From Paenibacillus amylolyticus (GTDB taxonomy: Bacteria; Bacillota; Bacilli; Paenibacillales; Paenibacillaceae), in NCBI RefSeq assembly GCF_001570725.1, contig NZ_BCNV01000001.1:2976001-3040000 (forward strand): 64,000 nt of DNA, given 5' to 3'. A model generated the notes under the pieces. That model was given only the letters and a program-made list of their open reading frames with translations, did no database searches and had not been told where the DNA came from. Made by a program: the position numbers and the translations under genes. Shown here in pieces: positions 34,274-43,695 of this stretch. Position 1 is the first letter of the stretch; every line of letters starts with the position of its first letter.

Positions 34274-34972
34274 TTATTGGGCAGCTGCACCAAATTGATG
34301 AACAACGTATGGTGTAATTGTAGCAAAACCTTCTGCAAACGGGATGAGACTGCGTTGTCCGAGCAAGGAATCACGGGCTCTTACACGTTCAATATACCCT
34401 TGATTCAATGGAGTCGAGACTACGCCCTCCCCGAGTTCGAATTGGGAACGATAACAGCGTAATGAAGTTTCCTTTTGCTCATAGTGTTCCGAAATATCCA
34501 CAATCAAATCCGTAGGTCCAATGTCATTAATAAAGTAAAAATAAAGTTCCTTCACTTGCACGGCAGGCATGTCCGGCATGTAGTTCCGAAGCTTGGCATT
34601 AAATACAGCTTCCTGCACAAGCTTACTGCAATTGACATGATCCGGATGACGATCTTCCCAATAGGGTGCAAACACCATCCGAGGAGCATGACGCCGTATT
34701 TCAGCCGTTACCGCCTGTACATGTTCAGGAGTAAGGTACAACCCGCGATCAGGAAGATCCAGATTCGTTCGACACGAAAGACCGAGGACGCGGGAGGCTT
34801 GCTCCGCTTCCTCGGTTCTGCGCTCTACTGTTCCGTTGGAAGACATCTCAGCACGAGTCAGATCACACACGCCTACTTTTAAGCCGGCTGCGGTATGTTT
34901 GGCAATTGTTCCAGCCATACCAATCTCGGCATCGTCCGCATGTGCTCCAAAGATGAGAATATCCAGACTCAT
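34274..34972 (-). CDS. bshB1: Bacillithiol biosynthesis deacetylase BshB1
   Basis: This 232-residue zinc hydrolase of the LmbE/PIG-L fold removes the acetyl group from GlcNAc-malate. Metal ligands are in [17 protein letters not shown] and the [12 protein letters not shown] region. The start overlaps the mgsA end by 4 nt (ATGA), so translation is coupled. It acts directly after BshA. Confidence 0.94.
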   Translation of the reverse strand: MSLDILIFGAHADDAEIGMAGTIAKHTAAGLKVGVCDLTRAEMSSNGTVERRTEEAEQASRVLGLSCRTNLDLPDRGLYLTPEHVQAVTAEIRRHAPRMVFAPYWEDRHPDHVNCSKLVQEAVFNAKLRNYMPDMPAVQVKELYFYFINDIGPTDLIVDISEHYEQKETSLRCYRSQFELGEGVVSTPLNQGYIERVRARDSLLGQRSLIPFAEGFATITPYVVHQFGAAAQ

Positions 34973-35409
34973 TCGGAATCACCCGAATTCAGTCCAGCCT
35001 CCGGCTTGTATTTATGTACCAGCTCTCTCCAGGCAAAATCGCCACGATCCAGAGCCTTAACCAGAATCTCAGCGGTTGCGATATTGGTGGCAAGTGGAAT
35101 TCCTTGCACATCACAAAGACGTAGCAGCGCATTAATATCCGGCTCGTGAGGTTGTGCCATCAGTGGATCGCGCAGAAAAATAATCAGATCCATTTCATTT
35201 TGCGCAACCAAAGCTCCAATCTGTTGATCTCCGCCCAATGGGCCTGATTCGAATCGATGAATCTTCAGAGACGTTCCTTCCATAATACGAAGGCCTGTTG
35301 TTCCTGTAGAATACAATTGATGGTCCGTAAATACAGGCTCATATGCCGTCACAAAGTTAACCATCTCTTCTTTTTTGCGATCATGGGCGATAAATGCTAT
35401 TTTCAACAT
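34969..35409 (-). CDS. mgsA: Methylglyoxal synthase
   Basis: This 146-residue enzyme converts dihydroxyacetone phosphate to methylglyoxal plus phosphate. The phosphate-binding Thr-rich TGTTG and the catalytic [13 protein letters not shown] are present. Methylglyoxal is detoxified with bacillithiol, which is consistent with the neighbouring bsh genes. AAAGGAG precedes the ATG. Confidence 0.95.
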   Translation of the reverse strand: MLKIAFIAHDRKKEEMVNFVTAYEPVFTDHQLYSTGTTGLRIMEGTSLKIHRFESGPLGGDQQIGALVAQNEMDLIIFLRDPLMAQPHEPDINALLRLCDVQGIPLATNIATAEILVKALDRGDFAWRELVHKYKPEAGLNSGDSE

Positions 35410-35420
35410 GACAATCTCCT

Positions 35421-36224
35421 TTAGTCGATAAAGTGATCAAATCCGTAGATGAGTCCTGTATATTCCATAACTTTTTGTACACCAATTTTAACACCAGGCA
35501 TATAACCTGCACGTTCGTAGGAGTCATGCCGAATTTTGAGCGACTGTCCATAGTCTCCGAAAACAACTTCCTGCTGCGCGAATACACCAGGCAACCGTAC
35601 ACTGTGAATTCGGAATCCGTTGTAATAACCGCCGCGTGATCCTTCAATCGTTTCTTCCTCATTCGGATTACCCTGACGAAGTTCCTCCCGATTGGCAGCA
35701 ATCAGTTCGGCTGTTTTGATCGCTGTTCCTGAAGGAGCGTCCAGCTTCTGATCTCCGTGATATTCGATGATCTCCACATTTGGCATATGCTTGGCAGCCT
35801 GTGCTGCGAATCGCATCATCAAAATGGCACCGATCGAGAAGTTAGGGGCAATAAGCCCACCGATTCCTTTGTCCTTGCACTGCTTGTCCAACTGTTCGAT
35901 CTGCTCCGGCGTGAAGCCGGTAACACCCATGACAGGTCTGACTCCATGACGGATCGCGATCTCAGTATGTGCAAACGCAAATTGTGGCACTGTAAAATCA
36001 ACCATAACCTGCGGTTTTGTTTCGGCAAAAGCCATTTCAATATCATCAGTCACCAGTACTCCACACTCTGGCAAACCAACAAGTGTTCCAGCATCCGTGC
36101 CCGCTCCGGAGCGGTTAACTGCAGCTGCTAGCTCCAGTTCCGGGTCCTGAAGTACCAATTTCACGACTTCACGGCCCATTCGACCAGCCGCTCCGATCAC
36201 GGCAACTCTAATTACTTCACTCAT
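35421..36224 (-). CDS. dapB: 4-hydroxy-tetrahydrodipicolinate reductase
   Basis: This 267-residue enzyme makes tetrahydrodipicolinate for lysine and cell-wall diaminopimelate. It has a Rossmann motif [13 protein letters not shown] and the catalytic region [18 protein letters not shown]. It is a normal length, with AGGAGATG upstream. It follows ypjD and precedes mgsA in the B. subtilis order, with an extra TPR gene inserted upstream. Confidence 0.96.
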   Translation of the reverse strand: MSEVIRVAVIGAAGRMGREVVKLVLQDPELELAAAVNRSGAGTDAGTLVGLPECGVLVTDDIEMAFAETKPQVMVDFTVPQFAFAHTEIAIRHGVRPVMGVTGFTPEQIEQLDKQCKDKGIGGLIAPNFSIGAILMMRFAAQAAKHMPNVEIIEYHGDQKLDAPSGTAIKTAELIAANREELRQGNPNEEETIEGSRGGYYNGFRIHSVRLPGVFAQQEVVFGDYGQSLKIRHDSYERAGYMPGVKIGVQKVMEYTGLIYGFDHFID

Positions 36225-36306
36225 CTTAACTGCATCTCCTCGCTATGTTAGATCATATCGTCGAATCCATTTCAACTTAACTTGGATATCGTTGTGAAAT
36301 GAATTC

Positions 36307-36831
36307 TTACTGTATGGATTTCATACGTTGCTTGATTTCCTGTAACATCTGATGCAGTTGCCCGTTCTGCGGGTCCAACAAAATGGCTTCACGTAACGCC
36401 TGTATTGCACAATCAAATTCATTCAAGTCACTGTAAGCGAGTGCAAGCATGACATGAGCTTCTACGGAAAGAGGATCGAGTCTGACCGCTTCTTTCAAGA
36501 GCGTTGACGCTTCCACATAACGCTCCTGTGTTGCAATACCCGCCTGTTCCAACAGCACCTTGGCTCTGGAAGTCAGGTGTTTCGCTTCCAATGTCTTCAG
36601 GTGCAAAATATATTCTTCTGTTCCTGCCGACAATTCAACCGCCTTACGCGCATATTCAAGCGCCGGCACCAGGTGTTTGCTACGGGCATGCGTAATGGAA
36701 CAGCGATAATATAATTCCGCATGTTGCGGATGAGCATGAATGGCTGCTTCGAACCAACGAATGGCCTGCTCAAAATCATTTTGCAATATACAGCGATAAG
36801 CCTGCTGCATATATTCTTCCGGTTTCATCAT
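36307..36831 (-). CDS. Tetratricopeptide-repeat protein
   Basis: The 174-residue protein consists mostly of TPR units, for example QQAYRCILQNDFEQAIRWFE, ELYYRCSITHARSKHLVPAL and VEAHVMLALAYSDLNEFDCA. No signal or membrane segment is present. The ATG at 36831 has GGGGAGGG 8 nt upstream; the open frame further upstream is likely noncoding. It sits between dapB and ypjD on the same strand. The partner is unknown. Confidence 0.75.
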   Translation of the reverse strand: MMKPEEYMQQAYRCILQNDFEQAIRWFEAAIHAHPQHAELYYRCSITHARSKHLVPALEYARKAVELSAGTEEYILHLKTLEAKHLTSRAKVLLEQAGIATQERYVEASTLLKEAVRLDPLSVEAHVMLALAYSDLNEFDCAIQALREAILLDPQNGQLHQMLQEIKQRMKSIQ

Positions 36832-36881
36832 CAAGCTGACCCTCCCCGATCGGGTGATGGTACAGCATATGTAATCTACGC

Positions 36882-37211
36882 CTAATCGGTGTTTTTGGGA
36901 GTCCACCGATTGGCATCGCGGGTGTTAAATTTATGCATGACTTTATCGTGCGCCTCAGCCAGATCAATACCCAGCGAGTTTGCAAAACAAATCGTGATAA
37001 ATAAAATATCTCCAAGCTCAAGCTCAATGGAATTGGCGGCTTCGGAAGACTTCTTCGGCTTTTCACCGAACTCGTGATTCACTTCCCTGGCAAGCTCCCC
37101 AACCTCTTCAGACATCCGGGCCAACATGGCCAGAGGACTGAAATACCCCTCCTTGAACTGGGAGATATACTGATCAACCTCACGCTGCATTTCTGCGATG
37201 CTTTTCTCCAT
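36882..37211 (-). CDS. ypjD: MazG-like nucleotide pyrophosphohydrolase
   Basis: The 109-residue all-helical protein belongs to the MazG family, which hydrolyses nucleoside triphosphates to monophosphates and pyrophosphate. The metal-binding EExGELAREV (EEVGELAREVNHEFG) and the ELGDILFITICFAN motif are intact. B. subtilis YpjD occupies this position next to dapB. The start has AAAGGAG upstream. Confidence 0.88.
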   Translation of the reverse strand: MEKSIAEMQREVDQYISQFKEGYFSPLAMLARMSEEVGELAREVNHEFGEKPKKSSEAANSIELELGDILFITICFANSLGIDLAEAHDKVMHKFNTRDANRWTPKNTD

Positions 37212-37383
37212 GAGAACGGATTCTCCTTTTGAAATGATGTCGTATTTGCTCCTAATAATATCAGTTATTTAGATTCACTTCCACCATCATCAGCGACAAA
37301 TCATTTTTAAAGAATCAATAAACAGGTATACTAGATGGGAATGATTGCTTCTTCATTCTAATTTATCTACAGTGAGGGATCTT

Positions 37384-38253
37384 ATGAGCACTGCCAAAAC
37401 CTGGGTTCAAGTCAAACTGGTTCTGCCCATCCTTCTGGGCACAGCCTTATATGCCTTTGGGCTTCTCTATTTCATTATCCCCAATCAGCTTATGGAAGGT
37501 GGCCTCACAGGGGTTACGGTGCTGATCAATTACGCATTCGGCATCTCACCTTCACTTACGACTCTGATTCTTAACGTTCCTCTTTTTCTGATCGGGCTCA
37601 AAATTTTGGGCGGCAGACAGATGATCTATACGGGTATCGGAATTGGGGCATTGACCATTTTCCTATGGTTATTCGAAAAGTTGATTCATCTGGGCTGGAT
37701 TGAACCACTCCATACTGAAAATGACCTCCTGCTCGCAGCCCTGTATGCAGGTGTTACGCTTGGAGCCGGTCTTGGCATCGTATTCCGTTGGGGCGGTACA
37801 ACGGGCGGGTCAGACATCATTGCTCGCATTCTTAACCGCAAGTATGGATGGAGTATGGGACGGGTATTGCTGGGCATTGACTTCGTCATTATCGGGCTCT
37901 CTCTCATCTACATCCCCAAAGAAAAAATTCTGTATACGCTCGTAGCTGTATTTATCGCTTCCAAAGTTATCGACTTTATTCAAGAAGGTGCATATTCTGC
38001 CCGGGCATTTATGATCATCAGTGACCACGCACCTGAGATTGCCGATCAGATCACACGGGACATGGATCGTGGTGTCACCCTCATTCCGGCCATTGGCGCG
38101 TACTCCAAACAAGCCAAGCACATGGCCTACTGTGTTATTTCCAGGCAAGAGTTCAGGCGATTGCAGACGATTGTACGTTCCATTGATCCCAGAGCTTTTG
38201 TCATCATCAGCGATGTTCATGATGTACATGGAGAAGGTTTCAAAGAAAGTTGA
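37384..38253 (+). CDS. ypjC: YitT-family membrane protein (YpjC-like)
   Basis: The protein has 289 residues, five or six hydrophobic segments (about 10-170, with GGLTGVTVLINYAFGI and GGTTGGSDIIARILN) and a C-terminal DUF2179 soluble domain (about 215-285, AYSARAFMIISDHAPEIADQI in part). Function is unknown for the family. B. subtilis ypjC lies in the same cluster, but here the gene is on the plus strand, opposite to all its neighbours. The ATG at 37384 has GTGAGGG 5 nt upstream; the TTG at 37345 lacks a signal. Confidence 0.85.
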   Translation: MSTAKTWVQVKLVLPILLGTALYAFGLLYFIIPNQLMEGGLTGVTVLINYAFGISPSLTTLILNVPLFLIGLKILGGRQMIYTGIGIGALTIFLWLFEKLIHLGWIEPLHTENDLLLAALYAGVTLGAGLGIVFRWGGTTGGSDIIARILNRKYGWSMGRVLLGIDFVIIGLSLIYIPKEKILYTLVAVFIASKVIDFIQEGAYSARAFMIISDHAPEIADQITRDMDRGVTLIPAIGAYSKQAKHMAYCVISRQEFRRLQTIVRSIDPRAFVIISDVHDVHGEGFKES

Positions 38254-38274
38254 TGTAACTATACAGAAGCTACA

Positions 38275-38336
38275 AAAAAACCTCTTTTCACATGAAGAGC
38301 CGTTAGCGTGGCTGTTTATGTGGAAAGAGGTTTTTT
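38275..38336. terminator. Bidirectional terminator between ypjC and ypjB
   Basis: AAAAAACCTCTTTTCACA (38275-38292) pairs with TGTGGAAAGAGGTTTTTT (38319-38336) with one mismatch. A and T runs on both ends allow use on either strand, as expected between convergent genes. Confidence 0.9.
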
Positions 38337-38364
38337 AATATACGACGATTAGGTCAATCAGCGA

Positions 38365-39234
38365 TTAGCGCCGAAAAGGAAAAATCCCTTGCTGCTGCGC
38401 ACGATACTTACGGTATCCGGCGTAACTTAGCGTCGCCACAATGACCGAACTGATGAGTAAACCAGCTGCCCTGCGATCCGGACCCTGTACAAATGGTGCA
38501 AACGCACTCTCATCCTTCTCCCGACCAAATAACTGGTTCACCAGTTCCTCACCATGGCCCACCATACTTTTTAACTGAGCCAGGTCTGGCTGCTTTGCAT
38601 TGGTAAGCCCCTTGGTATGAGATAACCAGGCGTCCATCTGAGCAATTTCATACGGTTCACGGCGAATCATTGCCGCAGGACGAATCGTTTCATAGTGCTC
38701 CTCCAGAACGGCGTAGCGATTTGCGAGTATTGTCGCAGTTTGACCCTGATTTGTAGCATCGGACAAAGCGTCCAGATCGTTTTTCACGATTTTATAATAT
38801 TGAAGCCATAAAGGCTTGGTAGGATTCGCAAGACTATCTGCTGCAAGTCTGAATTTGGCAGAGGACTGCTGAAGAGAAGCATCGTCATTTTTCACCTTCA
38901 CAACCGCTTGTTTCACTTCAACTATGGTTTCAGACAATGCGTGAATGCCCTCAACTGTCGTTTGTCCCTCAAAGGAGATATGCTCCAGACTTTTACTAAT
39001 GCGCAGAATGCTTCCTCGTACTTCTTCAATATTATTCTCGAGCGCCTGGCGATATAACACGGCTGCTTCTTCATTCAGTTGTGCAATTGAATTGCTTGTG
39101 GACACTTGCTGATCTGAATTCGAATTCAATCCTTCACTTTGCGCGGATACACGATATGCTAAGTTCGTCCAAAGCAGCAGAGCCATGAACGATACCACCA
39201 ATAAGCCAGTTTTGAACCTGAACCTTCTCTTCAT
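38365..39234 (-). CDS. ypjB: YpjB-like membrane-associated protein
   Basis: The 289-residue protein has an N-terminal signal or anchor (FKTGLLVVSFMALLLWTNLAY), a long helical extracytoplasmic region and a C-terminal transmembrane segment (AAGLLISSVIVATLSYAGY) before a basic tail. In B. subtilis ypjB lies between ypjA and ypjC as here and has been annotated as sporulation-related. The start at 39234 has GGGAGGG 6 nt upstream. Function is unproven and identity rests on topology and synteny. Confidence 0.72.
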   Translation of the reverse strand: MKRRFRFKTGLLVVSFMALLLWTNLAYRVSAQSEGLNSNSDQQVSTSNSIAQLNEEAAVLYRQALENNIEEVRGSILRISKSLEHISFEGQTTVEGIHALSETIVEVKQAVVKVKNDDASLQQSSAKFRLAADSLANPTKPLWLQYYKIVKNDLDALSDATNQGQTATILANRYAVLEEHYETIRPAAMIRREPYEIAQMDAWLSHTKGLTNAKQPDLAQLKSMVGHGEELVNQLFGREKDESAFAPFVQGPDRRAAGLLISSVIVATLSYAGYRKYRAQQQGIFPFRR

Positions 39235-39300
39235 GGACATCCCTCCCACCATCAATGTATGGCGGGGCACAGTTCCTTAGAACAAGCTCAAGATCGGATA

Positions 39301-39927
39301 TCAGGTTCGTTTCGCTTGTCTGAGCGCAAGCCATGCACACAGAATACTAACTAGCGTCAGTCCGAATGTGAAATTACGCACACCATCTACATGATCGTAG
39401 AGGGAGGCAGGTAACCAAGGGTAAATATCATATGTATAATCCATCGTATCGTTCAACAGCGTCCAGAGACCTGCAATGGCAAGAGCAGCCCAGCGGAATC
39501 CGAAAAACCTCACATAAATAAGAGCTTCAATCGCCATCGCACTATGCGAAGCAATTAACATCCAGTCTTGCCAGTGCTGTGTGCCACCCTGCATCCAGCC
39601 AGCGAAAATAATCGATACGGCCCACACGCCATATTTCACAGATGTGACCACGGCAAGCGCCTGAATTACATGTCCGATCCGTTTAATGATGATAGACCGA
39701 GGTGGGTACAAGATCCATAACAATGCTAAGGTGAAAAACAAACTCGCTGTTGGACTATCCGGCACAAACACGACCTGCCACACCGGCTGCTCTGCCAACG
39801 TCATTTTCATTTGCTCACCGTACCAGATGTATCCGTATACCGTTCCTACTGCATTACACCAAAACAAAAGCCACAAAAAATAACGATTGGTCAGAAATTC
39901 CCTACTCCAGAAAAACGATAAAGCCAC
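39301..39927 (-). CDS. ypjA: YpjA-like DUF1405 membrane protein
   Basis: The 208-residue protein has about six hydrophobic helices and little soluble sequence, for example FLWLLFWCNAVGTVYGYIWY and FTFGLTLVSILCAWLALRQ. B. subtilis ypjA follows qcrC, as here. The GTG at 39927 has AAGGAAGGGG upstream; an in-frame GTG at 39951 precedes the Shine-Dalgarno and is unlikely. Function is unknown. Confidence 0.8.
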   Translation of the reverse strand: MALSFFWSREFLTNRYFLWLLFWCNAVGTVYGYIWYGEQMKMTLAEQPVWQVVFVPDSPTASLFFTLALLWILYPPRSIIIKRIGHVIQALAVVTSVKYGVWAVSIIFAGWMQGGTQHWQDWMLIASHSAMAIEALIYVRFFGFRWAALAIAGLWTLLNDTMDYTYDIYPWLPASLYDHVDGVRNFTFGLTLVSILCAWLALRQAKRT

Positions 39928-39992
39928 GTTCCCTGCCCCTTCCTTTGTCACATGTTGTACACGATAACGTGCTGCCCCAAAAACACTTCAAA

Positions 39993-40020
39993 AAACCTGA
40001 CCGCATAAACGATCAGGTTT
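39993..40020 (-). terminator. Terminator after qcrC
   Basis: AAACCTGA (39993-40000) pairs with TCAGGTTT (40013-40020). On the minus strand a U-rich stretch follows, 17 bp after the qcrC stop. Confidence 0.8.
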
Positions 40021-40037
40021 CATTGGTTATTTCGATT

Positions 40038-40922
40038 TTACTGTTCTGCTTTCTGTTTCGCAAGCCATTCGGTCAGATGATTAATTTCTTCATCCGTGAC
40101 GCCTTGAGCAATGGCATTATTGTACTGAGGTTGCATTGCGTTGTAACCTTCTTTGATAATAGTCAGAATCTCTTCCTGGCTATGTTTGTCACCTACACCT
40201 CGAAGTGAAGGTCCACTTGCGCCCTTCATATCAGCCGCATGGCAGCCAATACAGCCGGCCTTCTTGTACGTTTCCATTGCAGGATCATCCTGATCCACGA
40301 TGGCGACTTCCTGTTTCTGTCCAGGTGCATTGGAAACTGGTGGTAGCCCCTGTTCATGCCTCTCCAGCGCTTCTTCCTCACGCTGAATGTGTTCAGGTTT
40401 CTGACCTGTTGCTTCCAACTCATGTTCGTAGTGCGTCCACGCTACATTTGTCAGGTAAAATACAGCAATGACCGACAAAATCATCAACGATGAAGCAATG
40501 GGACGTTTATAAAAACGTCGCTCCTTGCCTGTGTCCAGGAACGGTGCAAGCAGTAAAGCTCCGAAAGCGACTCCACTGACTCCCAGTACCCCGAGCAGGA
40601 CGTAATCGCCTGATGCGTATGGATACTTCAAATACTGATACAGAAAAAGGAAGTACCAGTCCGGCATGGGAATAACGGATGCGCTTGGATTGGCCGGATA
40701 TCCCAAAGGTGCAGGTTCTGAGATCGTGAGAACCAAAATCCCCACCAATACAACGACACCAACCATCCATTCTTTCAGCAGGAAGTTGGGAATAAAAGCT
40801 TCTGATTTGCCGGGATACGCCGTGTAATCAGGCGGGGTTATAAATCCCGCCCCTTTACGTACGCGTGAATCACCGACAAAGATAACCTTTTCCTCATCAT
40901 CCTTCTTATGTCCGTGAGCCAT
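40038..40922 (-). CDS. qcrC: Menaquinol:cytochrome c reductase cytochrome b/c subunit
   Basis: The 294-residue protein is the fused subunit IV plus cytochrome c of the Bacillus-type b6c complex. It has three hydrophobic helices (including WMVGVVVLVGILVLTIS and YVLLGVLGVSGVAFGALLL), then a C-terminal cytochrome c domain with the haem motif CIGCH and a distal Met in the AMQPQYNN region. It lies last in qcrABC and passes electrons from menaquinol toward cytochrome c. Confidence 0.95.
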   Translation of the reverse strand: MAHGHKKDDEEKVIFVGDSRVRKGAGFITPPDYTAYPGKSEAFIPNFLLKEWMVGVVVLVGILVLTISEPAPLGYPANPSASVIPMPDWYFLFLYQYLKYPYASGDYVLLGVLGVSGVAFGALLLAPFLDTGKERRFYKRPIASSLMILSVIAVFYLTNVAWTHYEHELEATGQKPEHIQREEEALERHEQGLPPVSNAPGQKQEVAIVDQDDPAMETYKKAGCIGCHAADMKGASGPSLRGVGDKHSQEEILTIIKEGYNAMQPQYNNAIAQGVTDEEINHLTEWLAKQKAEQ

Positions 40923-40943
40923 TGCGATTCCTCCCTTCTCAGT

Positions 40944-41615
40944 TTATAGTGGTCCCGAAATGCCCTGTCTGCGGATCATGATAAAGTGTCCGACCAGAAG
41001 CACCAGAAGCACCGCGGGGAGGAAGAATACGTGCAGGGCAAAGAATCGGGTTAGTGTCTGTGCACCGACAATCGTACCGCCTTGCAGGAATTCTTTAATG
41101 ATTGGTCCCAGCCAAGGAACCGTATTGGCAATCTCCAATGTTACTTTTGTTGCAAAATAGGCTTTGTTGTCCCATGGTAGCAAGTACCCTGTCAGCCCCA
41201 GGCCCAGCATGACGAAAAAGATCAGCATGCCGACAACCCAGTTCATTTCGCGCGGTGCTTTGTAAGAGCCTGTAAAGAACACACGCATCGTATGTAAGAA
41301 CATCATTACGATAACCAGACTGGCTCCCCAGTGGTGCATGCCGCGAACAATTTGGCCGAAGGCTACTTTGGTTTGCAGGTACTCCACACTTGCGTAGGCA
41401 TTGATAATATCAGGTACGTAATACATGGTCAGGAACATGCCTGACAGAATCTGAATAACAGTAATAAAGAACGTCAATCCACCAAAGCAGTACACGAATG
41501 CGGAAAAGTGATGAGCCGGATTTACATGCTCTGGAACTTCATGATCCGCAACGTCCCGCCAGATTGGCGTGATGTCAAGACGCTCGTCAATCCAGTCATA
41601 GACATTTTTAAACAT
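40944..41615 (-). CDS. qcrB: Menaquinol:cytochrome c reductase cytochrome b subunit
   Basis: The 223-residue protein has four transmembrane helices and the haem-ligand histidines (HHWGASLVIVMMFLHTMRVFF in parts, and FFALHVFFLPAVLLVLLVGH). It is the short cytochrome b of b6-type complexes, with subunit IV carried by QcrC. GDxxGG-type start TAGGAGG precedes the ATG. Confidence 0.96.
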   Translation of the reverse strand: MFKNVYDWIDERLDITPIWRDVADHEVPEHVNPAHHFSAFVYCFGGLTFFITVIQILSGMFLTMYYVPDIINAYASVEYLQTKVAFGQIVRGMHHWGASLVIVMMFLHTMRVFFTGSYKAPREMNWVVGMLIFFVMLGLGLTGYLLPWDNKAYFATKVTLEIANTVPWLGPIIKEFLQGGTIVGAQTLTRFFALHVFFLPAVLLVLLVGHFIMIRRQGISGPL

Positions 41616-41630
41616 CTGCGTTCACGCCTC

Positions 41631-42173
41631 CTAATTCACTCGGGTGTTCGGAACAATGTCGCCCAGATATACCCAACCCTGCTCTTCCTTGACTACGTAC
41701 TCATCCAGCGGTTTGGGGGCTACGGCAAGATTCTTCCCTTCCTTGTCATAGTGCGCGCCATGGCAGGGGCAATGATACTCGTCAGGATAACTTTTATCAC
41801 TATTCCAGCCTACTGTACATCCTAGATGTTTACAGATAGGTGAGAGCGCATAAATTTTACCCTGCTCGTCTTTGCGAATCCACGCCACTAACGATGCATT
41901 ACTCAGATACCAACCATCCTGTTGTTGAAGTTCAAAGGTGAATTCTTGAGGCTCATTCGTAATTTTGCTGATTTCAGCTACTTTGACAGAGGTGCCTTCT
42001 CCCTTATGCTGCAGAATCGGGTCCACCGCAAAACGGACCATGGGAAGGATTGCACCGGCGGCCATGTAGGCTGTAGCTCCACCAAGCGTGTACGTCAAAA
42101 ACTGCCTGCGTGACATCTCCATGCGGCTTGGCAATTTCAATGAAGCTTCGTGCTGGTCATGCTCACTGCTCAT
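41631..42173 (-). CDS. qcrA: Menaquinol:cytochrome c reductase Rieske iron-sulphur subunit
   Basis: The 180-residue protein has one N-terminal membrane helix (MSRRQFLTYTLGGATAYMAAG, in part) and a Rieske domain with cluster ligands in CKHLGCTVGWN and CPCHGAHYD. It carries electrons from menaquinol to the cytochrome. It is first in the operon, with AAAAGGGGGTTGGAG upstream. About 190 bp before it probably hold the operon promoter. Confidence 0.96.
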   Translation of the reverse strand: MSSEHDQHEASLKLPSRMEMSRRQFLTYTLGGATAYMAAGAILPMVRFAVDPILQHKGEGTSVKVAEISKITNEPQEFTFELQQQDGWYLSNASLVAWIRKDEQGKIYALSPICKHLGCTVGWNSDKSYPDEYHCPCHGAHYDKEGKNLAVAPKPLDEYVVKEEQGWVYLGDIVPNTRVN

Positions 42174-42366
42174 ACTGTCTCCAACCCCCTTTTTCAGCCA
42201 ACTCTCTCAAACGTTTTCATTTTCAGAAATTCCACGACTTACTAGAACATACATAATCATATAGTAGCCCTAGAACACCGTCAAGAATTTGTCACACATT
42301 TTTAAGGTTCATTTGTAAGCGTTATTAAAAAAGTGTTGTAAAATTGTCACATTTGTCGCACGAAAC

Positions 42367-42789
42367 TCATTTTTTCCACAACTCTCGTATTTTCTCCCCG
42401 ACAAATCTCGCAATTCCCTCTTCACCAACCTCACGCGTTAACGCTGACCGACTCAAAATCAAATCAGCAGATGAAATTTCCACACCATCAAATTGACCAT
42501 CCGATGACATAATAACCACATATTTGAATCCTGAGGATTTAAGCTGTGCGGACAAGGAATTTAATGTCATTGACATTTCCGAATTAGCATAATGAAAGGC
42601 TGGATACGTCATAATTCTCCCTTTGAAAGGAATCTCGACCATATCCAGAAAATCTCTCAGCCGCTCCAGTGCTTCGGTAGCTTCAACTGGCGACTGCTCA
42701 CCGCTAAGAGCCGTGTATGGAATAAGGCATGTATCCAGATAGAGTTGCAGTTCAGCCCAGCTGTCTTGAGTCATCTCACTGAATTTCAA
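42367..42789 (-). CDS. ypiF: YpiF-like DUF2487 protein
   Basis: The soluble protein has about 140 residues, with a central PFKGRIMTYPAFHYAN motif typical of the DUF2487 family found upstream of qcrA in bacilli. Function is unknown. I favour the TTG at 42789, which puts the start at LKFSEMTQDSW with GGGG about 10 nt upstream and agrees with the usual family N-terminus. An upstream ATG at 42840 is in frame, but its extension has no family-like sequence. Confidence 0.7.
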   Translation of the reverse strand: MKFSEMTQDSWAELQLYLDTCLIPYTALSGEQSPVEATEALERLRDFLDMVEIPFKGRIMTYPAFHYANSEMSMTLNSLSAQLKSSGFKYVVIMSSDGQFDGVEISSADLILSRSALTREVGEEGIARFVGEKIRELWKK

Positions 42790-42883
42790 TTCCCTATATC
42801 CCCTTTCTATCCATTTTATTCCCATATTATATATGAGCATATCTTATAAATCCAGACATTCATTTTGGAAATACACATATCAA

Positions 42884-42915
42884 AAAAGGAAACACGCATC
42901 TGCGCATTCCCTTTT
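42884..42915 (-). terminator. Terminator after the IDEAL-domain gene
   Basis: An imperfect hairpin (AAAAGGAAACACGC with GCGCATTCCCTTTT) ends in a U run on the minus strand. Confidence 0.6.
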
Positions 42916-42941
42916 ATATCAGAAAAGATGTATGGTGCCCA

Positions 42942-43121
42942 TCAGTTTATGGTCCTCAGTTCATCCGTCAGACTCCGGAAAGCTACTTCGTCTCCGGTAG
43001 CTAACGCTTTATCGATTTCCAAATAGAGCTTCTCGCTGCGCTGTTTGCGAAGCGCTTCGTCCCACACCATCTCAGCTGCCAGCCCCAACATGACTTCATA
43101 CGTAACTTTCATTTTATCCAA
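42942..43121 (-). CDS. Small IDEAL-domain protein, 59 aa
   Basis: An unlisted frame of 59 residues starts at TTG 43121, with GGAGGTG 7-8 nt upstream, and ends at TGA (42942-42944). The C-terminal half reads KLYLEIDKALATGDEVAF and RSLTDEL. This fits the IDEAL-domain pattern (LYxEIDxALxxxDxxxFxxLTxEL), otherwise found as a tail in YpiB-type proteins. The N-terminal half is helical and charged. Its role is unknown. It has its own terminator. An ATG three codons in would be 15 nt from the Shine-Dalgarno, so TTG is preferred. Confidence 0.75.
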   Translation of the reverse strand: MDKMKVTYEVMLGLAAEMVWDEALRKQRSEKLYLEIDKALATGDEVAFRSLTDELRTIN

Positions 43122-43144
43122 TAGGATGCACCTCCAAAACGGAT

Positions 43145-43651
43145 TTAAGAGCTCCTATATTCTTTTCCTTTGGTAACATAACCCAGTGAAGTTCTCGACA
43201 TCCGCTCGAGATCGGCATCAGTCAGCTCACGTATCACTTTGGCAGGTGTCCCCAAGGCCAGAGTATAGGGCGGAATTTTACTATTCTCAGTAACAACTGA
43301 ACCGGCCCCAATCAGCGTATATTCGCCTATGTCGGCTCCATTCAACAGAATGGCTCCCATGCCGATTAATGAGCCTGTTCCAATACGACAACCATGAATG
43401 ATCGCTGAATGTCCTACCGAAACATCGTCTCCCAAAATCAAAGGTTGATCTGTGTTAACATGTCCAACAGCATTATCTTGAATATTACAGCGGCTTCCAA
43501 TGATTATGGGAGCCAAATCGGCTCGCAGGACTGCATTGAACCAGACGGAAGATTCTTCCCCCATTCTCAAATCACCGATCAGTTTTGCACCTTCAGCCAT
43601 ATATACTGAAGGGTGTAACTGAGGTTGTAGACCTTTGTATGGAATTATCAT
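43145..43651 (-). CDS. Gamma-carbonic anhydrase family protein
   Basis: The 168-residue left-handed beta-helix protein has hexapeptide repeats through most of its length. Metal ligands are likely in CNIQDNAVGHVN and VGHSAIIHGCRIG, with LIGMGAILLNGADIG following. Family members hydrate CO2 or bind zinc with unknown activity. The ATG at 43651 has AAGGAG 8 nt upstream. It lies next to an unidentified gene and the IDEAL protein. Confidence 0.85.
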   Translation of the reverse strand: MIIPYKGLQPQLHPSVYMAEGAKLIGDLRMGEESSVWFNAVLRADLAPIIIGSRCNIQDNAVGHVNTDQPLILGDDVSVGHSAIIHGCRIGTGSLIGMGAILLNGADIGEYTLIGAGSVVTENSKIPPYTLALGTPAKVIRELTDADLERMSRTSLGYVTKGKEYRSS

Positions 43652-43695
43652 CGATATCACTCCTTAATTTGGGAGTGATTTTAGCAACTTGTCCT

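Noticed and set aside
42181..42366. Rex or ResD operator upstream of qcrA
   Set aside because: Several TTGTCAC words occur but none forms the expected palindrome.
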